DNA from: Lancefieldella sp938015835
GTDB lineage: Bacteria > Actinomycetota > Coriobacteriia > Coriobacteriales > Atopobiaceae
DNA length: 64,000 nt
Direction: 5' to 3'
Assembly (NCBI GenBank): GCA_938015835.1
Contig: CALLVW010000014.1
Span: forward strand, 1 to 64,000
The position numbers were made by a program, and so were the translations under genes. How positions within the stretch are numbered: position 1 is the stretch's first letter; each line of letters opens with the position of its first letter. This document shows positions 8,641-17,375 of the stretch, one piece after another. The notes beneath the pieces are model-generated. The model made no database searches. It had not been told where the DNA came from and saw only the letters and a program-made list of their open reading frames with translations.

Positions 8641-9633
8641 TTAGCTCATCTTAATTCGTGGATCAAGAGCAGCAGCAAAGAGGTCAGCCAGAAGAGCGCC
8701 AACAAGAGTCATTGCGCCAGAGAAAGCTGCAACTGCAACTGCACCGTGAATATTGTTGTTGTTAATACAGTTAATGAAGTACTCACCAAGACCGTGAATT
8801 GCAAAGACTTTCTCGGTCATAACAGCACCTGTGAAGATACCTGCAAGAGAGAAAGCAACTGAAACAGCGGTTGGAATCAAAGAAACGCGAAGAGCGTGCT
8901 TACGAATTGCCTTCTTACGAGTGAGGCCCTTGGCGCGAGCAGTACGAACATAATCTGCGTGCATCTCGTCAAGTAGGTAGGTACGCTGAGAGAGGTGGTA
9001 ACCAACGGAACTTACGATAGTAAGAACAATGGTTGGAAGAATAATGTGCTGTAGGAAGTCAATAAGCCAAGTAAAGAAGTTTCCGGTATCTCCACTGGAA
9101 AGATCGGTTACGTAGAAAATACGAGAACCGGCACGTGCGTTAATCTCGATTGCTGCAAAAACAATCAAGATTGCCATAACAACAGTTGGGATAACAAGCA
9201 AAACCGAAGCAACACCACTTAAGAAACGGTCCTGCCACTGATACTGGCGCTGAGCGGTATAAACACCCAGACTGACGCCAATAACAACAGACAAAATGGT
9301 TGCTGGAGTCATAAGCAGAATAGAAGACATGAACCTAGAGCTCATCTCACGGTTAACATTATCGCCTGTTGGGGTCATACCAAGATCAAACTTAGTAAGC
9401 AAATTGGTAATCCAGACCTGATAACGCTCGATAACCGGGGTCTTATCATTCAGATTAGTCCTATACAGGTTTTCCTCAATAGACTCCTGTGGAGGACGTG
9501 GAGTACGCTGCTCAAAGTTGGAGCGTGGGTTCATAAACGATGATGCGAGGAAGAATGTGAGTGAAGTTGCAACAAAAATCATCACAATGTAGCTCAAAAC
9601 CCTCTTTGTAACGTACCAAACAAACCGTGCCAT
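8641..9633 (-). CDS. Oligopeptide ABC transporter permease (OppB/DppB type)
   Basis: 330 residues, starting at the ATG at 9633 with GAGGAG upstream. The N-terminal membrane segment (VLSYIVMIFVATSLTFFLASSF) and the conserved cytoplasmic loop DYVRTARAKGL are typical of OppB/DppB permeases, as are about six predicted membrane segments. It is the first gene of the operon oppB-oppC-oppDF. A short hairpin (9654-9674) stands just upstream in the leader. Confidence 0.92.
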   Translation of the reverse strand: MARFVWYVTKRVLSYIVMIFVATSLTFFLASSFMNPRSNFEQRTPRPPQESIEENLYRTNLNDKTPVIERYQVWITNLLTKFDLGMTPTGDNVNREMSSRFMSSILLMTPATILSVVIGVSLGVYTAQRQYQWQDRFLSGVASVLLVIPTVVMAILIVFAAIEINARAGSRIFYVTDLSSGDTGNFFTWLIDFLQHIILPTIVLTIVSSVGYHLSQRTYLLDEMHADYVRTARAKGLTRKKAIRKHALRVSLIPTAVSVAFSLAGIFTGAVMTEKVFAIHGLGEYFINCINNNNIHGAVAVAAFSGAMTLVGALLADLFAAALDPRIKMS

Positions 9634-10005
9634 TGACTCTCCTCACCGCCTTGCGCTTATCCACCTGATAAGCGAGGTTTTCTCGGTATGGCAACCTAGC
9701 ATTCCTACAACAAACATGCCGTGAATACACAGCAAAGTGCAATTTTACCATGGATAAGCTGCTTAACCCAAAAATATCTCTTAGATATCCAAGATTATGC
9801 ATACCGATCCCAGTAAAACGTATCCACATATAATGACTGTTTGACTCCAGCGTACAGGTCACAATCAAATTTGTTTACATATGAGAAACGTTATTGAAAA
9901 TTCTGTTAAGAAGTAAAAGAAAACTACTATCTGTCTCATCCAACCATTTTGCTGTTATTCCCAGCAGCAAATTTTTACATGCTCCGCAGGCTACGAATAA
10001 AAAAT
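9634..10005. other. Intergenic region upstream of the oligopeptide permease operon
   Basis: About 370 nt without a supported gene. It contains an 8-bp hairpin (CGCTTATC at 9654-9661 with GATAAGCG at 9667-9674) close to the ribosome binding site of the permease gene, and A/T-rich sequence that must hold its promoter, which I cannot place with confidence. A reading frame at 9512-9868 overlaps the permease start and has no family features. Confidence 0.5.
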
Positions 10006-10029
10006 GCCGAGAAACTCGGGTTTCTCGGC
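10006..10029 (-). terminator. Terminator after secG
   Basis: GCCGAGAAAC pairs with GTTTCTCGGC across 10006-10029, and the minus strand continues into ATTTTTTATT. The stop codon of secG is at 10057. The stem resembles the GGCGAGAA word found at other gene ends. Confidence 0.85.
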
Positions 10030-10056
10030 AGATGAATCAAAAGTAAAAGGAGCTGT

Positions 10057-10308
10057 TTAGCCAATAGCGCCAACAGGGAATGTCAAAGCCATCACAATAG
10101 CGCAAACCATAAAGATGGTTGTAGTGATGATGGTAAGGCGATCAAGGTTCTTCTCCATAATGCCTGAACCAGCGCTTGCGTTATACATAGATGCAGCAAT
10201 CATGTCAGAAACGCCGGTGCCCTTTCCGGAGTGTGCCAAAACAAGCAGCACCGTCAAAATGCCAGAAAGTACAAACAGCACTAAAAGAATTGTATTCAGA
10301 ACGCCCAC
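10057..10308 (-). CDS. secG: Preprotein translocase subunit SecG
   Basis: 83 residues, a normal length for SecG. Two hydrophobic segments flank a polar loop with GKGTGVSDMI, the family's conserved central region. SecG is the small accessory subunit of the SecYEG protein-export channel. The GTG start at 10308 has AGGGGG at good spacing. It is the last gene of the gapA-pgk-tpiA-secG series that is common in Actinobacteria, though here a terminator (10376-10409) separates it from tpiA. Confidence 0.92.
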   Translation of the reverse strand: MGVLNTILLVLFVLSGILTVLLVLAHSGKGTGVSDMIAASMYNASAGSGIMEKNLDRLTIITTTIFMVCAIVMALTFPVGAIG

Positions 10309-10375
10309 GAGGTTCCCCCTCTTGCTGGCGAGAAGATCCAGCCCTAGTTATTTTTACGTACAAGAGAAAAGAATA

Positions 10376-10409
10376 GCACACGCCACTCCCCTTTGGGAAT
10401 GACGTGTGC
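10376..10409 (-). terminator. Terminator after tpiA
   Basis: Near-perfect 15-bp inverted repeat (10376-10390 and 10395-10409, two mismatch or wobble positions) with a 4-nt loop. On the minus strand it is followed by TATTCTTTTCT. It stands 74 nt past the tpiA stop. Confidence 0.8.
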
Positions 10410-10482
10410 CAAGTTGCAAAACAAACAAGAACTTAACAAATGAGCCAAGCGCCTAACCGGTGGTAAGGAGCTTTGCCAGAGT

Positions 10483-11250
10483 TTAGTTCATTGCGCTCTT
10501 TACCATTGCAACAAAGGAATCAGCCTTAAGAGATGCGCCACCAACAAGTGCGCCGTCAACGTCCTCTTTCTCAAGGAAGCCACCAACGTTCTCTGGCTTA
10601 GCAGAACCACCGTAAAGAATACGGATACCGTCTGCAATTTCTGCACCAAAGATCTCTACCAGGGTCTTACGAATTGCACCGCAGACTTCCTGTGCGTCAT
10701 CAGCAGTTGCAGTCATACCAGTACCAATTGCCCAGATTGGCTCGTAAGCAATAACGTACTTGGAAGGATCTGTAATCTCTAGACCCTTGGTATCTGCCTT
10801 AATCTGGTCAACAACAAACTGAACGTGAGTTCCGGCGTTACGAACCTCAAGAGACTCACCGCAGCAAGAAATAGGAACAATGTCATGAGCCATCAGTGCC
10901 TTTGCCTTGCGGTTAATGTCCTCGTCGGTCTCGCCAAAGTAGCCACGACGCTCGGAGTGACCAATGATGCAGTAAGTTGCGCCAACAGAAGTCAGCATTG
11001 CTGGAGAGGTCTCACCAGTAAATGCACCAGACTCCTCCCAGTACACATTCTGTGCAGAGAGAGCAACAGAAGAGTTGGCCTGGGTAAGAACCTCAGAGAC
11101 ACCCTTAAGGTCTACAAGTGGTGGAGCAATAACAACATCAACGTTTCCAGTACCGGAAGCAAGCTGATCAACAATTCCCTGAGCAAGCTCAACGCCCTCA
11201 GCGAAAGTCTCATTCATCTTCCAGTTACCTGCGATCATACGATTACGCAT
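10483..11250 (-). CDS. tpiA: Triosephosphate isomerase
   Basis: 255 residues, full length. It interconverts dihydroxyacetone phosphate and glyceraldehyde 3-phosphate in the cytosol. Visible catalytic elements are the lysine in AGNWKMN, the histidine in IIGHSERR, the glutamate in YEPIWAIGTG and the phosphate-binding YGGSAKPEN and GALVGGASLK. The start is the ATG at 11250, preceded by GGAGG; it overlaps the pgk stop by 8 nt, so the two genes are translationally coupled. A TTG in frame further upstream lies inside pgk and is not the start. Confidence 0.97.
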   Translation of the reverse strand: MRNRMIAGNWKMNETFAEGVELAQGIVDQLASGTGNVDVVIAPPLVDLKGVSEVLTQANSSVALSAQNVYWEESGAFTGETSPAMLTSVGATYCIIGHSERRGYFGETDEDINRKAKALMAHDIVPISCCGESLEVRNAGTHVQFVVDQIKADTKGLEITDPSKYVIAYEPIWAIGTGMTATADDAQEVCGAIRKTLVEIFGAEIADGIRILYGGSAKPENVGGFLEKEDVDGALVGGASLKADSFVAMVKSAMN

Positions 11251-12433
11251 CGAGAAGCGCCTCCACTCCTGGAAGTGCCTTACCCTCAACGAGCTCCATG
11301 GAAGCGCCGCCGCCCGTGGAAATCCAGCTCATCTTGTCAGCAAGGTGGAACTTGTTAACTGCTGCAACGGAATCGCCGCCGCCGATGATAGAGGTGCAAT
11401 CAGCATCTGCAACAGCACGAGCAACAGCCTCGGTGCCCTTTGCAAACTGGTCAAACTCAAAGACGCCCATAGGACCATTCCAGAAGACGGTCTTTGCGCC
11501 CTTGATAGCCTCAGAGTAAAGCTCAACAGTCTTAGGACCAATGTCCATACCCATGCGGTCTGCAGGAATCTGATCGGAAGGAACTACCTCACCAACAGCG
11601 TCCTCACCAAAGTGATCAGTAACAACGTTGTCAACAGGAAGCAGAATCTTAACGCCCTTCTCCTCAGCCTTCTTGAGCATCTCGCCTGCGCGCTCAATCC
11701 AGTCTGGCTCCTGAAGAGAAGTACCAACGGTATAACCCTTTGCCAGGAAGAAGGTATATGCCATACCACCACCAATGATGAGGGTGTCAGCGGAGTCGAT
11801 AAGGTGATCAAGAACACCAATCTTAGAAGAAACCTTGGAGCCACCAACGATAGCTACAAGTGGGCGCTCTGGGTTAGAGAAGATAGAGGTAAGAGTGTCA
11901 ACCTCTTTCTCAAGCAGGAAGCCAGCGTATGCAGGAAGGTAAGCTGCTGGTCCAACAACGGAGCCCTGTGCACGGTGAGCGGTACCAAAGGCATCAAGAA
12001 CAAAGATGTCGCCATAAGATGCAAGGGTCTTTGCAATCTCTGGATCGTTCTTCTTCTCACGCTTGTCAAAACGGACGTTCTCAAGAACAAGAACCTCGCC
12101 GTCCTTGAGTGCGTCTACAGCCTCACGGGCCTTCTCGCCATACGTGTCCTCAACAAACTTAACCTCGCGGCCAAGAAGCTCAGCAAGCTTCTCTGCAGCT
12201 GGACGCAGGGAGAGCTCTGGCTGGAAGCCGGTGCCATCTGGACGGCCAAGGTGGCTCATCAGGATGACCTTTGCGTTGTGGTCGAGAAGATACTGGATGG
12301 TTGGAAGTGCAGCGCGAACGCGGGTGTCGTCAGTAACAACGCCGTCCTTTAGAGGCACGTTGAAGTCAACGCGCATAAGAACGCGCTTACCGTCAACATC
12401 TGCATCGCGGACAGTCTTCTTTGTAAAAGCCAT
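11243..12433 (-). CDS. pgk: Phosphoglycerate kinase
   Basis: 396 residues, full length. It transfers phosphate from 1,3-bisphosphoglycerate to ADP. The N-terminal substrate domain has RVDFNVPL and SHLGRPDG; the C-terminal nucleotide domain has NGPMGVFE and GGGDSVAA. The ATG at 12433 follows AAAGGAG. It sits between gapA and tpiA in one glycolytic operon, with a hairpin in the gapA-pgk gap that may set the relative level of the two parts. Confidence 0.97.
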   Translation of the reverse strand: MAFTKKTVRDADVDGKRVLMRVDFNVPLKDGVVTDDTRVRAALPTIQYLLDHNAKVILMSHLGRPDGTGFQPELSLRPAAEKLAELLGREVKFVEDTYGEKAREAVDALKDGEVLVLENVRFDKREKKNDPEIAKTLASYGDIFVLDAFGTAHRAQGSVVGPAAYLPAYAGFLLEKEVDTLTSIFSNPERPLVAIVGGSKVSSKIGVLDHLIDSADTLIIGGGMAYTFFLAKGYTVGTSLQEPDWIERAGEMLKKAEEKGVKILLPVDNVVTDHFGEDAVGEVVPSDQIPADRMGMDIGPKTVELYSEAIKGAKTVFWNGPMGVFEFDQFAKGTEAVARAVADADCTSIIGGGDSVAAVNKFHLADKMSWISTGGGASMELVEGKALPGVEALLDA

Positions 12434-12466
12434 GTCACTCCTTTAAATACGTTTCCAACAAAAGAA

Positions 12467-12498
12467 GGCGCGATCGCGGCAGATGCTGCGACCGCGCC
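12467..12498 (-). terminator. Hairpin between gapA and pgk (attenuator or processing site)
   Basis: A 13-bp stem with two wobble or mismatch positions lies across 12467-12498. The minus strand continues as TTCTTTTGTT. Because it lies within an operon it is more likely a partial terminator or an mRNA stabilising element that favours gapA. Confidence 0.6.
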
Positions 12499-12521
12499 TA
12501 AGGCGTCTATGTAACTAGAAC

Positions 12522-13547
12522 TTAAGCAACGAACTTCTCGAAGTACTTGATGGTGCGGACCATCTGAGAAGTGTAGGAGTTCTCGTTGTCGTACCAAGAG
12601 GTGACCTGAACAAGAGTGGTGCCATCGCCAAGGTCAGAGCACATGGTCTGAGTTGCGTCGAAGATGGAGCCGTGGGTCTCACCGACGATATCGCGGGAAA
12701 CGATGTCATCCTCGTTGTAACCAAAGGTCTCTGGGATGGTCTCTGCATATGCCTTCATTGCAGCGTTGACCTCGTCAACGGTGACCTTCTTGTCAACAAC
12801 AGCATAGAGGTTGGTGAGGGAGCCAGTTGGCGTAGGAACGCGCTGAGCAGCACCAATGAGCTTGCCGTTGAGCTCAGGAAGAACAAGGCCAATAGCCTTA
12901 GCAGCACCGGTGGAGTTAGGAACGATGTTCTCTGCACCAGCACGGGAACGACGGAAGTTACCCTTGCGCTGTGGGCCGTCGAGGATCATCTGGTCACCAG
13001 TGTATGCGTGAATGGTGGTCATGATACCGGACTTGATAGTTGCGAAATCGTTAAGACCCTTTGCCATAGGAGCAAGGCAGTTGGTGGTGCAGGAAGCTGC
13101 GGAGATGATGTTGTCATCTGCAGTGAGGGTCTCATGGTTAACGTTGAAGACAATGGTTGGGAGGTCATTGCCTGCAGGAGCAGAAATGACAACCTTCTTA
13201 GCACCAGCGTTGATGTGAGCCTGTGCCTTGTCCTTAGAAGTGTAGAAACCGGTGCACTCAAGAACAACGTCAACGTTGAGATCGCCCCAAGGCAGGTTGT
13301 TAGCGTCTGCCTCCTTGTAAATAACAATCTCGTGACCGTCAACGATGATGGAGTGGTCAGTTGCCTCTACCTTGTGATCGCGGGAATAGTTGCCCTGAGT
13401 AGAGTCATACTTCAGAAGATATGCAAGCATCTCTGGAGAAGTAAGGTCGTTGATTGCAACAATCTCGGAACCCTCGTGACCAAACATCTGCCTAAATGCA
13501 AGGCGACCAATGCGGCCAAAACCGTTAATAGCAACCTTTACTGCCAT
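12522..13547 (-). CDS. gapA: Glyceraldehyde-3-phosphate dehydrogenase
   Basis: About 341 residues. The NAD-binding start VAINGFGRIGR and the active site SAASCTTNCLAP with catalytic cysteine are intact, as are the later SWYDNENSY motif and the phosphate-site residues. It oxidises glyceraldehyde 3-phosphate with NAD and phosphate. The start is the ATG at 13547 (MAVKVAINGF), with AAAGGAG eight bases before it; a start 17 codons upstream would add residues absent from the family. Downstream are pgk and tpiA; upstream is whiA, an order seen in other Actinobacteria. Confidence 0.97.
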   Translation of the reverse strand: MAVKVAINGFGRIGRLAFRQMFGHEGSEIVAINDLTSPEMLAYLLKYDSTQGNYSRDHKVEATDHSIIVDGHEIVIYKEADANNLPWGDLNVDVVLECTGFYTSKDKAQAHINAGAKKVVISAPAGNDLPTIVFNVNHETLTADDNIISAASCTTNCLAPMAKGLNDFATIKSGIMTTIHAYTGDQMILDGPQRKGNFRRSRAGAENIVPNSTGAAKAIGLVLPELNGKLIGAAQRVPTPTGSLTNLYAVVDKKVTVDEVNAAMKAYAETIPETFGYNEDDIVSRDIVGETHGSIFDATQTMCSDLGDGTTLVQVTSWYDNENSYTSQMVRTIKYFEKFVA

Positions 13548-13639
13548 ACGTAATGCTCCTTTCGGTGACCCAGAGCCATTCTCCGGATTCATTAACATTT
13601 AAACCGTACACCGAGTATTTTACCGCACTCGCCGATAAC

Positions 13640-14608
13640 TTATGCATCTTTTTCTAAATCCTGAACGATTTTTTCCAAACGAAGCAGTCGGTGATACATG
13701 GCGGACTTGGATACGGGTGGTACAAACGACTCCCCCAGCGCTGATAATGACAGCTCAGGGTTATCTTTTCGCGCAAGACAAAAATCTCTGACCGCTGGCG
13801 GCAGAGCTCTGAGTCCAATGAGTTTCTCGGCCTTTTCTATGAGCGCTAACTGATCTGCCGCTGCATTTGAAGAGCGTGTTTGATTTGCCATTTCTGCATT
13901 GACAACTCGGTTGACGTTGTTGCGATAATGCTTTTGCACACGCGTAAATGCAATAGCGCGCGCCATAGTGGGCGCACCAATCTCTCGCAAAAACTTGATG
14001 ATATCGTCAGAGCTCTTAAGGTAAACAGCATAAATTTCTCTGGTACGCATGAGCGCATTGGTATGACGGTTACGATGATTAAGACGCGCCTTTACACCAA
14101 TGGATCCCATAAGTTTTACCAGCTCAGTGGCAAATCTTTCTCCCGAGACAGCAATCTCTAGGTGAAAATCTTTTAAGGGATCGGCCAAAAATCCACCCGC
14201 CATAAACGCTCCACGCAAAAAAGCTCGCTGCGCCTGTTTGGTGCGGATAACGCTTTTAGGAATGCCACTTACCAGGCCTTCTCCCGGTATATAAATGCCA
14301 AGAGCGGAAAGTGCTTCTGCAAGTGAATCCTGGTTAGAAATCTCAAGCAAATAGTTACGTTTTTTATGCATGATAGAGCGACGGTACTCAACGGAAGTAC
14401 CCAAGTCAAACAGACGGCGAGAAGAACTAATAACTGTACGGGCAACCGTGCCAGTCTCGGTAACAATGCGAACGGCAAATTTACCAGGGCCGTGCATCGA
14501 CAACGTTCCAGAAACACGAATAAGTGCAGAAAGCTGGGCTAATTCACAGTCCGTCTGAATTTCTGGTACGCTGACCAGCTCATTTTTTACCAGGGCTGTA
14601 TAGGACAT
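13640..14608 (-). CDS. whiA: WhiA-family DNA-binding cell-division/sporulation regulator
   Basis: 322 residues, normal length. The N-terminal two thirds is the LAGLIDADG-endonuclease-derived fold of WhiA (RGAFMAGGFLADP, HLEIAVSGERFA), and the C-terminal part is the helix-turn-helix domain (LSLSALGESFVPPVSKSAMYHRLLRLEKI). In Streptomyces WhiA activates division genes; in Bacillus it affects chromosome segregation and division. Here it follows rapZ after 13 nt and precedes gapA. The gene yvcK, which in many Gram-positive bacteria lies between rapZ and whiA, is absent from this position. Confidence 0.94.
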   Translation of the reverse strand: MSYTALVKNELVSVPEIQTDCELAQLSALIRVSGTLSMHGPGKFAVRIVTETGTVARTVISSSRRLFDLGTSVEYRRSIMHKKRNYLLEISNQDSLAEALSALGIYIPGEGLVSGIPKSVIRTKQAQRAFLRGAFMAGGFLADPLKDFHLEIAVSGERFATELVKLMGSIGVKARLNHRNRHTNALMRTREIYAVYLKSSDDIIKFLREIGAPTMARAIAFTRVQKHYRNNVNRVVNAEMANQTRSSNAAADQLALIEKAEKLIGLRALPPAVRDFCLARKDNPELSLSALGESFVPPVSKSAMYHRLLRLEKIVQDLEKDA

Positions 14609-14621
14609 GGCAGACTAACTT

Positions 14622-15539
14622 CTACTCAGCCTGCTGAGACTTCTTCTGAGCCGCATCAAGATCGCGATGGAAAAGCGTTACGCGATAGCCCTGACTGGTA
14701 AGATGCTCTGCCGTAGCACGTGCGATTGCAACGCTTCTATGCTGGCCACCCGTGCAACCTACTGCAATAGAGAGCAAGCTTTTGCCTTCCTGCACATAGC
14801 CAGGCATTACTACATCAAGCAGCTCAAACCAAGACTTAAGGAATTTCTTAGTAGTGCCATGCTGAAGGACAAACTGAGCTACTGGCTCATCAAGACCGGT
14901 AAGTGGTCTGAGCTCTGGATCATAGTAAGGATTAGGCAGGAATCGCACGTCAATCATAAGGTCAGCCTCAACGGGCAAACCATTTTTGAAGCCAAAGGAA
15001 AACACGCTGACATCCATAAGCTGCTGTTCAGCAAGCTCTGAAAATGCACGACGAAGGCGACTCTTAAGCGTATTAGTACGCATGGACGAAGTGTCTAGGA
15101 CAACATCTGCCAGCGCTTTTATGTCTTGAAGCTGTGCGCGCTCCCTAGAGATTGCAGATGAGAGATTTTCTCCCTCCTGCGCCAAAGGATGACGACGGCG
15201 GTTCTCGCTGTAGCGACGCATAAGCACTTCATCTGAAGAGTCCAGATAGACAATCTTGTAGGTGAGCTCGTGATCTGCTAGAGACTTCAGAGCTTCAGAA
15301 ATGTCATCAAAAAGACCTTGCGAGCGCAAATCGCAGGTAACAGCCAAGTGGCGACCAACACCCGTATTAATGCCCACAAGGTTAGAAAGCTGCAAAATAA
15401 GAGCTGGTGGCAGATTATCAATACAGAAATAACCCATGTCCTCAAACACATGAAGCGCCTGCGTACGACCCGATCCAGACATACCCGTAATAATGACAAT
15501 GTCGGGAATAACTGAAGGTGTAGGATCGTTTTTCTTCAC
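14622..15539 (-). CDS. rapZ: RapZ/YvcJ-family nucleotide-binding protein
   Basis: 305 residues. The P-loop near the N-terminus is GMSGSGRT, with arginine in place of the usual lysine as in many actinobacterial members. The C-terminal half has GCTGGQHRSVAIA, the conserved ligand-binding region of RapZ. E. coli RapZ is an RNA-binding regulator of amino-sugar synthesis (GlmS); the role in Gram-positives is less clear. The GTG start at 15539 has AAGGAG five bases before it. The gene directly follows nanE (46-nt gap), so transcription from the sialic acid block may run into rapZ-whiA. Confidence 0.93.
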   Translation of the reverse strand: MKKNDPTPSVIPDIVIITGMSGSGRTQALHVFEDMGYFCIDNLPPALILQLSNLVGINTGVGRHLAVTCDLRSQGLFDDISEALKSLADHELTYKIVYLDSSDEVLMRRYSENRRRHPLAQEGENLSSAISRERAQLQDIKALADVVLDTSSMRTNTLKSRLRRAFSELAEQQLMDVSVFSFGFKNGLPVEADLMIDVRFLPNPYYDPELRPLTGLDEPVAQFVLQHGTTKKFLKSWFELLDVVMPGYVQEGKSLLSIAVGCTGGQHRSVAIARATAEHLTSQGYRVTLFHRDLDAAQKKSQQAE

Positions 15540-15585
15540 AGGCGCTCCTTAAATACGTGACGAGAAAACCTTACCGCTCCAAGCG

Positions 15586-16275
15586 TTAATCCTCAAGTGC
15601 TGCAGCAAACCAAGAGGTAATTGAAGTTGGATGTGTAATGGCTGTACCTGAAACAACCGCCCAAGCGCCTGCATCCAGAGCATCTTTTGCGTCTTGTGGT
15701 GTGTGAACGTGACCCTCGCAAATAATGGCAATACCTGGGAATTCAGTAGTTGCCTGCTTGAGAAGGGCAATATCAGGGCCATCATCAAGCGTTGTATCAA
15801 TAGCGGCCTTGTTGTGAGAAAGTGTGGTTGAAACAAGGTCACAACCAGCAGCAACGGCGCGACGGATGTCATCCATAGTCATGCAGTCAGCCATAATCAG
15901 CACGTCAGACTCTGCACGAAGCGCCGCAACGGTCTCTTCAAAGGTTCTACCATCTGGCCTTGGACGGTCTGTTGCATCCAGGGCAACAACATCTGCACCT
16001 GCGTGAATACAAGCACGCGCATGACGAAGCGTAGGAGTAATGTAGACACCTTCGTGGCCCTCTTTCCAGAGGCCAATAACAGGAATTTCAACCCTACCTT
16101 TAATGGCAGAGATGTCAGACAAACCCTGGCACCTAATAGCTGCAGCGCCGCCAAGCTCACAGGCGCGAGCAATCTGAGCCATGGTCTCTGGATGCCTCAT
16201 AGGCTCACCAGGATACGCCTGGACGCTGACAATGAGTTTTCCTTTAAGTGACTCGACAAGCTCTGAATGTGCCAC
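15586..16275 (-). CDS. nanE: N-acetylmannosamine-6-phosphate 2-epimerase
   Basis: About 229 residues, full length. It converts N-acetylmannosamine 6-phosphate to N-acetylglucosamine 6-phosphate, the third intracellular step of sialic acid breakdown. It has the TIM-barrel NanE motifs: LIVSVQAYPGEPMR at the start, GAAAIRCQG, PVIGLWKEGHEG, VALDATDRPRP and CEGHVHTP. I choose the GTG at 16275 because GAGGAG precedes it at eight bases; an ATG ten codons earlier overlaps this site. It is the last gene of the nanA-nanK-nanE part of the cluster. Confidence 0.94.
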   Translation of the reverse strand: MAHSELVESLKGKLIVSVQAYPGEPMRHPETMAQIARACELGGAAAIRCQGLSDISAIKGRVEIPVIGLWKEGHEGVYITPTLRHARACIHAGADVVALDATDRPRPDGRTFEETVAALRAESDVLIMADCMTMDDIRRAVAAGCDLVSTTLSHNKAAIDTTLDDGPDIALLKQATTEFPGIAIICEGHVHTPQDAKDALDAGAWAVVSGTAITHPTSITSWFAAALED

Positions 16276-16370
16276 GGTATTCTCCTCACAAGAATATACG
16301 TACATTAAAAGATATCTGTCTTTGCGACATGCCAGGTCAGCAAAGAATTAACCTGCTGACGTGCTTTTTC

Positions 16371-17360
16371 CTAACGACGTGTCTCTAAATAGCCAGGTAG
16401 AACAAGGTTTTCTGCAGCTCCAATAAGAGGAGCTTCTCCACCAAGCGTGCCCTTCACAAGAGGCGTTGCCTGAACAGGAGGCATTGCCTGCAGCTTAAAT
16501 GCAGATGCAAGCGCCTCGTGCCAGTACTTGCCACACTCTGCAACGGAACCAGACAGAATGATGACAGAAGGGTCAAGCATGTTGCACATGCTGCCCAAGA
16601 CCTCACCAAGTGCACGGCCCGAGCGCTCCTCTGCAGCCTGAGCGATCTTCTCGCCAGCAAGAGCCCTGCGGTCAATCTCAGCGCCATCAAGAGCAGAACC
16701 GTCTTCAAGCGTGTCGGAGCCGCCAAGGCGGACGTACTCGCGAATAATACCAGGACCTGCAGAAACAGGCTCAAGGTGAGAAGTTCCACCACAAGGACAA
16801 TCAACGCCTGCAGCTGCTGGAGTTGCAACGTGACCAATGTGACCAGCCTCGTCGTGAGCGCCCAGCATCAAGATGCCGTGGTTCACAAAGGCGCCACCAA
16901 TGCCCGTGCCAACTGCTACGGTTAAAACGCTATCTTTACCGTGGCCAGCACCGTGACGAGCCTCGCCCAGAGCGTGAGCATGAACGTCATTAAGAACGCT
17001 GCACGGAAGGCCAAACTCGCTGGTAACTGCAGAGCCAAGAGCGGTTCCGCCCCAGCCGGGCATAAGCTCATTTGCGTAGGTGATGTCACCCGTACGAGGG
17101 TCAACAACACCAGCAGAAGAAATACCCACGCCAGAGATGGTAAGATCCAGCTCTTGTGCACGAGCAAGAGCCTCTCTAATTGCCTGGAGAACGGTGGCAA
17201 GAACCTGCTTGCCGCCCTCTTTTGCGTTAGTTGGGACCTTCTTTACGGACTGGACGTTTGGAGCGTCAGTGCCGTTAAGGGTGACTATGCCGCAAGCAAT
17301 TTTTGTGCCGCCAATATCAACGGCACAAACATGAGCTGGTGTAGAAAAGGTAGCGTCCAT
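16371..17360 (-). CDS. nanK: ROK-family sugar kinase, probable N-acetylmannosamine kinase
   Basis: 329 residues. DIGGTK at residues 15-20 binds ATP, and LND (123-125) holds the catalytic aspartate. The ROK zinc site is altered: where the family usually has CxCGxxGCxE, this protein has CPCGGTSHLE (188-197), with histidine at the third cysteine position, which could still bind zinc. Sequence alone would allow glucokinase; the position between nanA and nanE, 15 nt after nanA, makes N-acetylmannosamine the likely substrate. The ATG at 17360 has GAGGAG upstream. Confidence 0.85.
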   Translation of the reverse strand: MDATFSTPAHVCAVDIGGTKIACGIVTLNGTDAPNVQSVKKVPTNAKEGGKQVLATVLQAIREALARAQELDLTISGVGISSAGVVDPRTGDITYANELMPGWGGTALGSAVTSEFGLPCSVLNDVHAHALGEARHGAGHGKDSVLTVAVGTGIGGAFVNHGILMLGAHDEAGHIGHVATPAAAGVDCPCGGTSHLEPVSAGPGIIREYVRLGGSDTLEDGSALDGAEIDRRALAGEKIAQAAEERSGRALGEVLGSMCNMLDPSVIILSGSVAECGKYWHEALASAFKLQAMPPVQATPLVKGTLGGEAPLIGAAENLVLPGYLETRR

Positions 17361-17375
17361 GGTATCTCCTCGTAT

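Noticed and set aside
9512..9868. Open frame upstream of and overlapping the OppB-type permease start
   Set aside because: Covers the promoter and leader, no recognisable domain, and would overlap the true start with its strong ribosome binding site.
11251..11289. Longer tpiA starting inside pgk
   Set aside because: A TTG with no family residues after it; the ATG at 11250 has a good ribosome binding site and gives the normal N-terminus.
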